64,000 nt of DNA from Daedaleopsis sinensis (Eukaryota > Basidiomycota > Agaricomycetes > Polyporales > Polyporaceae): positions 1,488,001-1,552,000 of the forward strand of contig CM066303.1 of NCBI GenBank assembly GCA_033807695.1. The letters are read 5' to 3'. Of the stretch, positions 9,736 to 21,183 are shown piece after piece. Under the pieces are notes generated by a model. That model was not told the origin of the DNA and searched no databases. It worked only from the letters and a program-made list of their open reading frames with translations. Made by a program: the position numbers and the translations under genes. Position 1 is the stretch's first letter; each line of letters begins with the position of its first letter.

Positions 9736-11483
9736 CTATATATTGAGCACGTTCACCCCTGGGGGGCACGTCGCCCCCAGCAACGCCCCCACGTACTCCT
9801 CCATACCCACCGGCCTGTATATCCACACCTCGCCCTCCTCGAACTGCGCCAGGTCGTACCGCGCCCGAGCCGGGGGCTTCCCGACGCTCTGCTCGACGAC
9901 CTCCAGTGTGCCCATTTGCGCCGGCGGGACCGTCATCCCGTCCGCCACCGCCGTCTTTGGCACCATATCGGACACGATCACCGCCGTGTGGTCCGGGTTG
10001 CCCAGTATCCCCCACGCGTGCGGGCCCATACCGACCCGCGCCGAGCGCCACTCGACGATGTCCCCGCGGCGCACGCGGTCGTCCCCGCCCCTCCAGCGCC
10101 CCGCCTGCGTGCGGCCCTTGTCTGCAGCCCTGCCCTCGTAGATGAGGTGGCCGTGCGTGCGCGAGATGCTCGGCACGGGCTTCGGGACGTAGTCGTACTG
10201 CTCGAAGTACTTGAGCGCCTCGTGCGCGAGGTCCCAGCACTCACCCCGCGCACACGGCGTTCCGGTGCCCTCGTAGCTCTCCGCGTACGCGGCGACAGTC
10301 TCCCCGTACGTCTCGTGCGCGTCGACGAGCCGCGCGCGCGGCCACGGGCCGGGGCGCGGGAGGTACTGGGCGATGCGGCGAACACTTTGCGCGTCGTTCG
10401 GGTCGTGCGATGGCGCGGCGTGCACGGGCCAGGCGACGGAGTACCAGCACATGCTGAGATCGCAGAAAAGGACGCCGCCGTAGAGCGTCTTCGTCCGCCC
10501 GTCGGACTGCCAGGAGGCGGTGAAGGAGATCCGGTCGTTGCCGCGTAAAGGCGGTGCCTGGTACTCGTTCTCGACGGCGTACCAAGCCGAGTCCCAGTGC
10601 GTGGACGGATGGAAGTAGTACGCGAGGTCTTCGGCAGCGGAGTCGTGCTCAACAGGAGGCGGGTAGGACATCTCGAATTGAGCGGGATCCGAGGATGGTC
10701 GTGGAGGCGTCGTAGGACGTGCGGCTGTCGGCAGCTTGGGCTAGGGAGAATGCATATTGTGAGCTGTTGGATGCCCCGATCTACGAGGTGTTGAAGGAAC
10801 AAACGCACAGGCCCAGTCATAGGTGGAGGCGTATGTCCACCAGGGGGGACCTTCACGTGTTGCAATGTCTTCGCAGGGGTAGCACTCCGAGGAGGGACAG
10901 ACACCTGCAAATACCGGGCGAAAAACTCATCCAGCCATCCGAAGAGAGTCTCCTTGTCCTCCGGGGATAGATTAGCCCAGTCGATGCGGCCGATGTCAGC
11001 CTCTTGTGTAGCCTGGGGCTGTGTTGTCGTCCTCGGTACTGGAACACCGCCAATACGAGCAGGCGGCGGACGCGGCGGGGTATTCGTCACGGTTGGAACC
11101 GCATCCGGACGAGTCTCGCGGCGGATAACAGGAGGTGGGCCCAGAGGCGTAGCCACACTGGCACTACTCGTGTGGCTAACTTGACTAGAGGAACTGGCAA
11201 GTGAGGGTGTCACAGACGAGCCTGCTTTCCTTAACGGCACGGGCGGTTTCATCGGTGCCTGTGACGTGGGGGAGCTGCTGCTAAGAGAAGACGTCCGAGA
11301 CGGGGGCGGAGGCATCTGGGGATGAGATCGTGGGGGCGGCGGAGGCTTTGCCTTGACCTGTGCGTCCCAGTTGATATTCTTGCTAGGCTGGCTCGTCATG
11401 CGGTCGCGGGTGTTGCTTATCCTCGAGGAGCCCGCGTCCGCCATCTTGGCCGCCTTGTTGCGAAGCTCTATTGCGGATTGCAT
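9736..11483 (-). CDS. BBC1/AIM3-like protein with C-terminal cysteine-protease-fold domain
   Basis: Two exons, 11483-10809 and 10740-9736, with a 68-bp intron, give 559 residues. The N-terminal part (to about residue 230) is low-complexity, rich in Pro and Ser with polyproline runs (KPPPPP, QMPPPP) typical of SH3 and actin-cytoskeleton partners. It contains one short folded segment (IDWANLSPEDKETLFGWLDE). The C-terminal half resembles the AIM3/BBC1 domain with a papain/NlpC-like fold: a Cys motif (GECWDLAHEALKYF) and a His motif (NPDHTAVIV) are both present, so a catalytic pair may be intact. Yeast Bbc1 works at endocytic actin patches; a similar role is inferred. The ATG at 11483 is the first good start, but an upstream exon, for example one coding an SH3 domain, cannot be excluded. 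Confidence 0.75.
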
Positions 11484-12412
11484 GGTGGCGATGCCGACAG
11501 TGTGGAGTGGTCGAGAGTTTGGTAAAATTCAAATACCGCGTGTGGGACTTTCTGTGAGTTTGTACCACGCTTTGCGCAGCGCCAGATTGCCGCTGGAGCA
11601 ACACTCACCTGCGAATGTGGGCATGGTGCTTGGGATGCTACACTCAAAATGAGTTCTCGATGTGGGCTTCTAGAGAAGGGTACTCTAGGTTCGACATTGA
11701 CGGTGAAATGAGGTACTGGAGGAGATGTTTGAGAACACCACTTACCAGTATATACGCCGCGTGAATAGCTGTTCCCCGTGAGCAGTGTTACTACACAGTA
11801 TCAGGTTGATCTGGAATAGCTGCCTTGAGAGAGTTGGTGAACGTTATGATGGAGTTGGAGGTCAAGTAGTAGCAGTGTAACGGTGGCCACTGCGCGCCAG
11901 TGAGGCTAAAACGTTGGCACTACCGCCGCTTAGATTAGATCATAAAGTTAGCTGTGACGGTGAGTCGTGACGCGTGATGCCAATGTTTTGCTCGAGCCTC
12001 GAGTCTCCTCAAGGCTCGTTGGCAAGACCATTCGAGCAACATCCGAGTCCACCTGGCAGTGATTACCACTCAAAACATATATCCTGAATTCAAGCTGGTA
12101 CTAGTACTCCCGAAGTGGCTTGACCCGGCGACAATTATGGATAACATCAACTTTATCACACAAATTTCAAAGGGTTGACCGCTTCGATGGTAAAAAATCC
12201 GCGCTCTCCGGACAGCAGTGCAGACACACACCATTCTGACCGTAGGTTCAACCGCTCCGACAGACTTGTAATTGCCACTATTGCCAATTACGTTGAGTCA
12301 AAACAGATATTCGTCCGCTCTGACCTCTCGCCAGCCTATTATCGGACACATGCCAGTGACCCATCGTCTCAGCAACTGTTGCTGAGGGAGGCCAGATGCT
12401 GGGAGCTGCCGA
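11484..12412. other. Intergenic region, no gene seen
   Basis: This contains the promoter side of the BBC1-like gene and the 3' flank of the SET-domain gene. It is AT-richer than its neighbours and has no convincing ORF. Confidence 0.5.
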
Positions 12413-13971
12413 TCACTCCGATCCCTCTTCTTCCACCTCGTCGATAATATCCAGCCCAAGCTCGCGCAGCACCTCCACCGCCCGTGCCTCCTTCTCCCGC
12501 GCAAAAGCGACGAGCGCCCTCAGTATATCGCGCTGCCCCTCGAGATAGTGCTCGAGCATGCGCAGGACTCCCGGCCGCACGTGCGCCGCGTCGGGCGGCG
12601 GGAACGGCGGCAGGCGATCGTGCAGGTGCTGGACCATGTCCGCGAGCGTCTGGGCGGCGTCGAGCTCGTTCTCCGCGTCGGACACCGAGACCCGGAGGTC
12701 CTCGTCAATGTCTTCAAGTTCGTCCTTCTCGGGGGCGTCGGCTTTTGCGGCCGCGCGTGTAGCGGCCAAGACAGCCTCCCAGACGGGCTCGGCCGCGCGT
12801 GCGCCGCGGCCGACTTCCCACCTGCCTGCACCTAGCGGCGCCTGCGCGGGGAGGGACGAGGGTGACGCCGATGAGGACGAAGCAGGCGCGAGGTGGCCGC
12901 CGATTTTGAGCACGATCGTGTCGTCCGGGTTGTCGGGGAGCGAGAACCCGTAGCCGAGAATGAGCTCCGAGTTTGGTTTCGGGCCGTAGTTGTTCAGGAG
13001 CTCGGCGCCGCGCGGAGTCGACGCGTGGATCACGAGCGAGATGGACTGCTGCTGCTGCTGGGCGTTCTCGAACGAGGCGGATGACGAGTTCGAGGAGACG
13101 ACCCACGAGACGGGATGTGCTCGCGCGTGGTTCAGGGCGTCGATACCGGGGAGGAGGACGGGGTGGGAACTCTCTGTCGCAACGAGCGATGGAGCGGGTG
13201 AGAGGAGCGTCGAAGGGAACGCGCGGGAGGAGAGGTAGGTCGACGCAGTGAGATAGCGCTCCCTGGGGACATCGAAGGTGGTGAGACTAGGGCGTTCGGG
13301 AAGGTGGGAGCACGAGAGACACGTACCAGGTGAAGTCCGCGCCCCATACCGGGTTCGCAGAGGCGATTACGGCTCTGCATTCCTGCCACTCCGCGTCCCA
13401 AGCTTGGCGTCGCTCGAGCGCAGCGCCGTACATGTTCGAGCCCTGGAACGCCTGGAGCTCTGCTGGCGTGAAGTGTAATGGCGTTGAGAGTTTATCTGGC
13501 GCGGGAAGGGTATCGATATAGGGACCATGCTTGACAAGTGTCTTCGAGCTGATGCACGACGGTGAAACAATCCAGCTGGGGCGTTCGGGAAGAGACACGT
13601 ACCTGTCCTGGACCCAGTGCATACACACGTACGTGCACTCGAGCTGCCGCTCGCTCCAGCCTGCGAACGCATCTTTGCCGGTACCCAGAAGTCCCGTCAG
13701 AACCTCTTTGGAGAGCTCCGGGGTGATCGCGAGGGCGAAGGGAATTGACACGATGATCGTGTCGGCAGGCACATCGCGCGCGGCGATGACGTTAAATCCG
13801 GATGCAACTGCGGGGATTCATGCTTTCTCTCAGTTCGTCTCTGTGCTGTTCGCACCAAGGTCTCCGGGAACACTCACCTGGTTCGAAACAGACATCGGGG
13901 TGAACGTGTGCGCCGTTCTTGACGAGCCAGGCCTTGAATACGAGAATATTCTCGGGCTCCGGTGCGTCCAT
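12413..13971 (-). CDS. SET-domain protein lysine methyltransferase (RKM/SETD-like)
   Basis: Exons 13971-13878, 13807-13603, 13548-13327 and 13262-12413 join in phase to 456 residues. The N-terminus (MDAPEPENILVFKAWLVKNG) and the following segment (GFNVIAARDVPADTIIVSIP) match the start of a split SET domain. The key motifs are GIDALNHARAHP (the D-x-x-NH core) and NNYGPKPNSELILGYGF, which form the S-adenosylmethionine and substrate pocket. The C-terminal 180 residues are acidic and helical, as in the Rubisco-LSMT-type substrate-binding domain. Family members methylate lysines of ribosomal or translation proteins; the target here is unknown. A five-Gln run (CAG repeat) sits between the two SET motifs. 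The last intron's acceptor was chosen so that DFTWERYLTAS reads through; another AG lies a few bases upstream. Confidence 0.85.
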
Positions 13972-14221
13972 GGTCGTCTTCAATCCGGGTAGCTGCGTGT
14001 AAATGCTTTGACGGTGGGAGTAGTGGTGGTACAAGACGAAGCCTGGATCTGATAATTTTGGCACGCGCACACGGTTATCTTATCTCCACAGATGACCCAC
14101 GCTTGATCTGCCCTATATCTTATCAGATTGCGCAGGTCCTGACCAACCCGATCCTCTGAGTCCCTCGTCTCCAGACCACACACCGCCGCCCGCGAAATCT
14201 TAGCTGAACCCGACCGTCGAG

Positions 14222-14701
14222 ATGATATCCGCAGCGGACCTGGAGGCTGCTGTTCGTGCAGCCATGCCGGTCATCCACCTAGAGATCGAGGACACGTCAA
14301 ACGGCTGCGGAGAGAACTACGCGATATTCGTCGTGAGCGAGGTGAGCTTGATGTCCTCTCATTGATCGTCATGAGCGTCGTAAACAAGCGGGCTTGCGTA
14401 GGCCTTTGAGGGAAAGAACACTCTCGCAAGGCACCGCTTCAGTGAGTGCAACACGGAGCACTAACCTATGGCATCCGACGCTGACGATCCTGTTCACCCG
14501 CTCCGCGGCTCAGTAAACGAAGTGCTGAAGACGCAGATCGCGCAGATGCATGCGTTCTCCCAGGTATGATTATAGGAGCACCCTGCATTGACCCTCCTGT
14601 TTGCACCTAGAATGAATGGCATCTCAGCTAACCTCTTGCGACAGAAAACGCTCACCCCGGCGCAGTACCAAGCTCATCTTGCCAAACAGGCTGCTTCTTA
14701 A
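14222..14701 (+). CDS. BolA-family protein (Bol2/Fra2-like)
   Basis: Exons 14222-14341, 14402-14441, 14514-14563 and 14645-14701 encode 88 residues. The sequence carries the BolA signature: EIEDTSNGCGENYAIFVVSE, then AFEGKNTLARHRFINEVLK, then the end motif QMHAFSQKTLTPAQ. The Cys in the GCG loop and the C-terminal-side His (RHR, MHAF) are those used with monothiol glutaredoxins to bind 2Fe-2S clusters. The lack of a mitochondrial presequence and the short N-terminus favour the cytosolic Bol2/Fra2 type that signals iron status. It is transcribed divergently from the SET gene, with 250 bases between the start codons, so the two may share a promoter region. Confidence 0.93.
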
Positions 14702-15130
14702 CCAGGAGACCTCGATTGCACAATGTGTATATCGTTGTTTCCAGTTCGTCCGCACGGGATCATGTGGTCTACAGTGGGGAGATGCCAGTGGTTCTTGCCG
14801 GTTTGCAGACTCTGACGGCGCGCGAAGCTTGCATACATGTATGCTGTTATAGGAAGGTTCGATTAGTACATGATACCGCTATGGTGACTTCAGCGAACGG
14901 TCCCGCTGCTTGTAAAGGATGAGTATAAGAGAAGAAGCTGCGAACGTTGAACGAGAGAACCTGAACTCATTCGTGGAATGAGCTCAATCTAATCTAATCT
15001 GATATGGGGGCACACCGTAGCTCCAAGTTCCAACCACTCGGACGTTGCAAAACATGGTGCATAGTACTGCATAGATGATGATGATAGGACGTTAAGTCGT
15101 GGGATACATGGTAGTACATAGTTTCACAAA

Positions 15131-16687
15131 CTACGGTGAATTCACTCGGGGTTCAAGTCCCAGATTATATACCCTGTTAGCGTTCTCGAAGAACGCACGC
15201 TTCACAATACCAATCGCCTGAGGTAGAGTAAGCTCCCATTTTCTGATCGAGCTCTCCAAAACCTGGGGGCCGTGTCAACGATCGAAAAGATGGAGCAAGA
15301 ATAATGATCGCTACATCAAAGAGGGCCTGTCGTGCCTGTAGCGTCCCGAGGTAGTACGACTCCGGCCAGAAGTGTCCATCGGCTACAATTGCTCGTCAGC
15401 ATATTCCATGCACCTACCCGCAACACCGCGTATACTCACTGGACCACATGATCTTGTTAGTCGGCGCGAGCTCAAGGACCTGCCGGAGCACCTCGCGTTG
15501 CCCGTCCGGGCTCACGAACGGGAAGACCTCCCCAAAGTCGAGGAACACGTTCCCGTATACCGCGGTGAGGTACCCCGCCTCCTTCGTGTACGGGTAGCTC
15601 GAGTGCAGCAGCACAATCTTCGTGTTCGGGTACGCCTTGATCAGCGGCTGCAGGTGCGCGGGCGAGGACAGCGCGAGCGTGATGTCATTGTCGCCGAGCC
15701 CGGTGTGGAACTGGACTGCAGACAGTAGCGAGTGCTCTCAGCGGGGGACACTCGACTCGGAGGACTCAGAGGACGCACCGGGTTTGCCGCACTCGCCCGC
15801 GACGCGCATCGTCGCGTTCACGATCCAGTCATTGAAGGGCTTGTCCGCGAGCCGCAGCTTGCGCTTCGCAACGTACATCAGGATCGCGCCCATCGTCGCC
15901 CGCTCGAGCATGTCCACGTCCGACGTGACGGACACGTCGAGCCCCGTCCGGTAGCACACAATCGACTTGAACCCCGCGACCTCCGGGTCGGCCGCGTACG
16001 CCTTCAGCGCGGCGACGAACATGTCCGAGAACACCGAGAACATCTCGCTCGGGGTCACCCCTTCTCTTTTGGCGATCTGCGTGTCCATCTCGCGCTTCAA
16101 GATGCTCTGCAACACACACAGACCCAGGTAAGCACTCGGTCGTCGACGGCCATGCCGATCCCCGAGCCCGAGCCGACGCACGGGGCGGGATCGAATGTCG
16201 AGATTGACACTGGCAGTAACAGCAGCAGAAGTGATATCGAAATCCGCACCTCAGCGATGACCTCGACGCGCACGATGCGTTTCGTCGGGCTGTGCGTGAA
16301 CCGGTCGTGCCACCTGTACTCGTGCAGCTTGTCGGCGCTCTCCCCGCCAAGCCCGTCGTCGAGCAGGATGCACTGGATGCGTGTCGGCTCCATGCACATC
16401 TCGCACAGCCGCGCGTACGGCGTCCTGTCCCGGAACGCCTTCACGGCGGCCCAGTCCGCGTGCGGGCCAAGCGAGAAGAGCTTCGCGAGCTGCGTCGTCG
16501 CGCGGAAGCACGCGAGCGTGTGCGTCGCGTCATGCAGCGGGCCGTCGCCCTGCGCCTCGCTCACCAGCCCCTCGAACGGGAACGCGTCCCGGTGCTCCTC
16601 GCGCAGGAACGCGTGCGCGTGGTTGTCTATGGCCGGGTACGAGAGGATGACCCTCGACAGCTCCCAGAGGTCGTTGTTGATGTCCAT
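15131..16687 (-). CDS. Amidohydrolase (FluG N-terminal/amidohydrolase-2 type)
   Basis: Five exons (16687-16250, 16106-15779, 15715-15440, 15382-15315, 15262-15131) give 413 residues. The N-terminal metal-binding motif is PAIDNHAHAFL. Further barrel motifs include HRDAFPFE, VQFHTGLGDNDITLAL and IVLLHSSYPYTKEAGYL, and a late metal Asp sits in SSTDGHFWPESYYL. The C-terminus (AFFENANRVYNLGL) is that of the FluG/nodulin-like amidohydrolase-2 family. In some fungi this domain is fused to a glutamine-synthetase domain; here it stands alone. Substrate unknown. The first intron (143 bp) is longer than the other three (52-63 bp). Confidence 0.88.
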
Positions 16688-17071
16688 GGCGGGGCTGCGC
16701 AGTGTCGACCTGGATGAGCTTATCAGCCCTAGGACTCAACAGGCGAGTGTAAACAAGGCTCACCTGCTGAAAGAGGAGATCAGCCAGTCTGAAGTCACTG
16801 CAGCAACATGGCTGCTAGCTCATGAGGCTTGCAGTAGGCGAACACGCACCTCAGGCTCTCACCAATGCTCGTGGTCCGAGAATGAGCTACCGCGAGATAT
16901 GCTTCCCGCGAGACGCAAACACTTATAGCTCCTTCCCATCCGAAACGGTAGTAAACCGCATGCTTTATTGATCTTGCGCAGATCTTGTCGATGGATGTGC
17001 GACGTGCGGGTCGTTCATGTTGTGGAATCTACGAGGCCTGTCAATAGGTCCAGTTCGGATGTCCAGACATG
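16688..17071. other. Intergenic region upstream of tRNA-Asp
   Basis: This is the promoter side of the amidohydrolase gene and the 5' flank of the tRNA. No ORF or repeat of note was seen. Confidence 0.5.
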
Positions 17072-17143
17072 TCTCTGTTAGTATATCGGTTAGTACACGC
17101 GCCTGTCACGCGCGAAAGCGGGGTTCGACTCCCCGACAGAGAG
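17072..17143 (+). tRNA. tRNA-Asp (GUC)
   Basis: A 72-base cloverleaf without an intron. The acceptor stem TCTCTGT pairs with ACAGAGA and the discriminator base is G. The D-arm contains TAGTATATCGGTTAGTA. The anticodon stem CGCGC/GCGCG encloses the loop CTGTCAC with anticodon GTC at 17105-17107. The T-arm is CGGGG-TTCGACT-CCCCG. A TATTTTTGTTTTT run shortly downstream fits a Pol III terminator. Confidence 0.96.
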
Positions 17144-17437
17144 CTCGCCGTATTTTTGTTTTTGCCTGCCTTCACGATCACAATCAGCTCTGTCTGTCAA
17201 CTTGACATGTAGAACCTACGAAGCCCAGCACAGGGCTCGTAGAAAATCTATCATACACAGGTCAATGCACCTCAGGAGAAAGTCCGCCGTACATAGCAAC
17301 AGAAAGCGACAGGTCGAGAACGAACGAAAACAGCGATGCATAACAATCCAGTGATCTACCAGAATACCACTGCCGTCTCCACATACATAGGTATAGGTAC
17401 GTACGTACACAGGTGTACACGGACAGAAACCCAGCGG

Positions 17438-19847
17438 CTACACGCCCCCCGTCCCTGTCCTCCCGACCTCGACCGTGTAGATCGCCGGGCGGTCGACGTC
17501 CCCGAAGTCCCAGTTCGTGTCCTTCTTGACGACCGAGATGCCCTTGGCCGAGAACTGGGAGAGCGCACTTGGGGTGCGGTGCACGGGGCTGCCCAGGGAG
17601 GAGCCGGGGCCCTTCTCGGTGTCGTCGTTCGTGAACACGTCGGGGTTGAAGTCGGACTCGAGGAGGACCTGCTCGACGTGCACTGCGATCCGAAACGGCA
17701 TCCGAGTATATGTCAGCGGCGTGCACAGCTAGCGAAGTAAGAGAGCAGAGGAAGAAAAAAGGGGAACGGAAGGAGGGCGTGGAGCGACAGGAGGGAACGG
17801 GAGACGTACGGTAGTGCGCGAGGCCCTTGCCGAAGCCGGACCAGGAGATCGCGCCGAAGACGGCGGCTCCGAAGAGGACGACGAAGGAGACGAAGGTGCT
17901 ACACGCGAAGAACGGCCACTCGAGGAACGTCCAGCGGTACACCTCCGAGTAGAACATGACGCTCCAGCAGACGATGTACGCCGTGTTCAGGAAGAGGAAG
18001 CCGGCCATGAGCAGCGTGTTCTCGCGCCGGATGGCGAACCATCCCTGCACGCAGCACACATGGTCAGCATCCTTGTAGCTCGCGAGGGAAGAGAGGTGGG
18101 CGCACCATGACCATCCAAGGTACGATCGTCTACGGTGACGGATGTGTTAGCGACATGTGAGCGAGGAAGGAACTTTTGCATACGTACCACGATCGTGAAG
18201 ATGAAGAGAGCATAGTAGAGGCCGGAATGGCGGGCTAAGAAGGCAATCGAACTTGTCCGGAGCTGGTCGGCCCAGAGACTGATAGCGGTGGTGGTGAAGA
18301 ACAGCGAAAGCTGCAGGAACATGGAGGTTGTCAAGAAGACCTGCAGTGCGATATGCCCTGTCAGCTGTCGGATCGGCAATGCAGTTCGAAGACGGCTCAC
18401 TTTGTACAGGCGCATGACGCCGGCGGGAGGGCCAACGCGGCGGATCGTGGACGCGCTGTAGCCCTGCATAAGAAATGAAGTCGGTCAGTAGCGTCAACGT
18501 AGGATGAAATAGAAAGTTTCGCACTTTTACCACGCGGAAGGCTAGGAAGGATGTGGAGAGGAAAGCCGTGATGTTGAGAATAAGCTCGGGAATCTGCAGA
18601 GTAGAGGTCAGTTCATGAGTTTCACAGTATACCCGTACGAAATTACCTACTTGGAGAGCGATGCGGGTGGTGAAATAGTTGGGGAGGAAGTCGAAGCTAC
18701 ATGGGGTGTTTTGGCCTACGATCAATGTGTCGTATCTGAACTGGACGTCCATGGTGCGCCATAGTGTGTAACTAGCCCATGTGGACTGCAAGAACCGAGC
18801 GAACACCACTGCCCAGCTTTAAGATACGTCAGTGTATTGCTCCTAGATATGGCGTGAAGACCACATACATGTGTGGGATCGAGTTGTATAGTATCTGGGA
18901 GCAAGGCTTTAGTTAGTGGGTGCACGGCGGAACAGATGAAACCACATACACCGAAGGTGGACATGCCAAGGAGCCAGAATTGCGAGCCTATCAGTGCGAG
19001 ATCCTCTCTCCGCGAATTATCGAGGCTGCAGAGTATTCAGCATTGACCCAGCCATACCAGTAGCATACACGTACATTCGATGAGGATATTCGAGGGTACG
19101 CGCGCAGGTCTGGCTGAAGTTCGTGGACTTGCGCCCGTCGATGTTGAGCGTGAACCCGACAACGGTTCCGTTGACCGGGTCCACGAAAGGCTGCAACATA
19201 GACTCTGCTGATGCTCGTCGGGACAGATCCTGCATATAGCGGAGACGGGGGCAATGTCTTGGAAATGGGGGCAGCGCAATAGAGATCAATCATACACGTA
19301 CCTGGTTCTCAGCCTGCCCAACCTCCTACTCCGGACTCGCCATCACTCCCTCATTCCCCCGTGACAGAGAAGACTCGACTCACCGCCATAAATCTCGGCA
19401 CCAACGTCGCATCTGCGTCCCCCACCGAGGACCACACCGTTTCGCAATCGTCGTACACGGCCTTCTCGATCGGCGCGGCCGTGCACAGTTTGAGCGTCAG
19501 ATTGTTGCCGGACCGAAAGAGACGCGCGACCTCGTTCTTCGGGACTTGCGCAGTCTGAATCATGTCATTCATGAACTTGAAGGAGCTCGCATCTTCGGAG
19601 TACACGAACGCTGCGGTCAGCCCCTGTGCGAGACAGTGGATCACGCTCAAGAGGAAGAACGCGAGCGTGTGCGGGGTGAGCGTTATGCGCGCCAACTGTC
19701 GAACCGCGTCTCGTCAGCATGCCTCATCGCCAGTCCGCCGAGCTGAATGGCTAGACCCTGCGCGGTTGCATGGCTACTCACCGCCGACTTTGCGTTAATG
19801 AGCACCCGTTTCCTCACCGGGCTCATCATGTTGTTGTCCTTCGCCAT
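17438..19847 (-). CDS. Multi-span membrane protein with N-terminal lumenal domain, function unknown
   Basis: Thirteen exons join in phase to 518 residues: 19847-19782, 19695-19384, 19313-19302, 19190-19075, 19025-18950, 18894-18869, 18816-18651, 18593-18531, 18463-18401, 18340-18188, 18129-18106, 18044-17810 and 17682-17438. One exon is only 12 bp (Ala-Glu-Asn-Gln). A hydrophobic segment near residues 28-50 is followed by about 120 residues with N-glycosylation sequons (NLT, NGT, NFS) and paired cysteines. About seven membrane spans then follow, ending near FGAAVFGAISW. The soluble tail (about 90 residues) is acidic and Ser/Thr-rich. The layout recalls a seven-helix protein with an extracellular ligand domain, but I do not recognise a STE3, Pth11 or other named receptor motif. 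I recall similar uncharacterised proteins in other Agaricomycetes. Confidence 0.7.
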
Positions 19848-21183
19848 CGTGAAAGCAGACCCAAGGAGAAACGTGAGAAGTCGACCAGCACAGACTGTCA
19901 AAGCCCAGTAGAATCACTAGAAGTACACGCTGAGAGGAAGAAAGAGAAGCCGTTAGAAGAACGAACGGAAAGCACAGTAGTAGGCTCTGCCTACGAGGGG
20001 GAAGGCCAGAAAGAGCGCAAGGGGCAGGCGTTTTGAGCCGCCTCAGTCTCTGCCAACAGGACGCCCTCGGCTGGTGCTTAATGATTGATGGGGCCTTGGG
20101 ATTGCAGCAACGGTGGCGATACAGCGCTGGATGATCTCTACTAGCCTCGTACAGCGGCACTAGCTATGTCGTGGCTTGATGGTAGGATGAAGGCCCTTGA
20201 AGGCCTCGCGAAGACGTGGGGGACAGTGAGCTGGCCAGTCCGGGCGGGACGTGGGCACGCATCCAGTGTACTCAGTATAAATCGCCCTCCTGTCGACAAG
20301 GCGGTGGGATCTTCATCGTGTGAGTCAGGAATGTCTGAGAGCGATGGAGCCAGAGGTATGTGAACCCGCGTCGTCCGCTGAGTCTAGTCAAGAGCGGGGC
20401 AGAGGTGAGAAGTTCGAAGGCGGAAAGAAGACGAGGAAGTGCTCTGATTGAGGCTTGATCTCACCGTAGATCATCTTCTGCATGCAATCATCCTTCCCCC
20501 CTGCGCCCGCCTTCATACGATGCCCATTAGCCCAGTCACCACGCATCATCACGCTACGATCGTGAGTACTCCCACTCTCTTCGACACCGCCTTTCAGCCA
20601 ACCTTTGCAAACCTCTTTCTCGCGCAATCAACGTTTCATCACGACCGTCTATCCGATGTCAAATCGCTTGGTCGCAGCAGCCTTGTGGCCCCGAGGTTGC
20701 GACCTTCAGTAAGAAGTGTGGAAGCAGCGGCGAATTACGCAAACGGGCGGACTACGGGCGGATTGGAGTGGATGGTGCGTGGTCAAGTTCAAGAAAGGTT
20801 CTGGACAAACGCCCATTTGCGCTTAAATACATGTGCAACGAAGACAGATGTGCACATGGACGACATCTTGTGTGTCACAACTACGATGAGAGAGAACGAT
20901 GATGTTGGTTCTGATCAATATAGTTGCGACACACTCAGAGGCTCGACGCCCACTCATAGGTTGACCCTGGCCCAGGAGGGATCTCGAGCAAGGGGGCAGT
21001 CGAGGGCAAGGCAAGGCAGCGGAGTGGCAGTCGATATGAAATGTCATGGATCTACAGAGCAAGCCTCGCTTATGAACATGCTGAACAGTCGGAGCAGATC
21101 CATGATTGGCGGAGGAACTTAAGGAACACAGCACGGGGGCCCGGCCTCATAGGATAGATTGGACCCAGTGTAACAAAACGTCC
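19848..21183. other. Intergenic region, no supported gene
   Basis: About 1.3 kb between the membrane-protein start and the end of the M28 peptidase gene. A 224-codon ORF at 20448-21122 on the plus strand has a composition unlike the neighbouring exons and no domain; I leave it out. Confidence 0.5.

Noticed and set aside
15125..15175. tRNA-like T-loop (GGTTCAAGTCCC)
   Set aside because: It is the coding end of the amidohydrolase (NLGLEPRVNSP, read on the minus strand) and lacks acceptor and anticodon stems.
17438..19847. STE3 pheromone receptor
   Set aside because: It has about seven spans but also a glycosylated N-terminal lumenal domain and none of the STE3 helix motifs, so it is kept as an unknown membrane protein.
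20448..21122. ORF of 224 codons on the plus strand
   Set aside because: Codon third positions are not GC-rich as in real genes here, there is no domain, and it ends in low-complexity Ser/Arg sequence.
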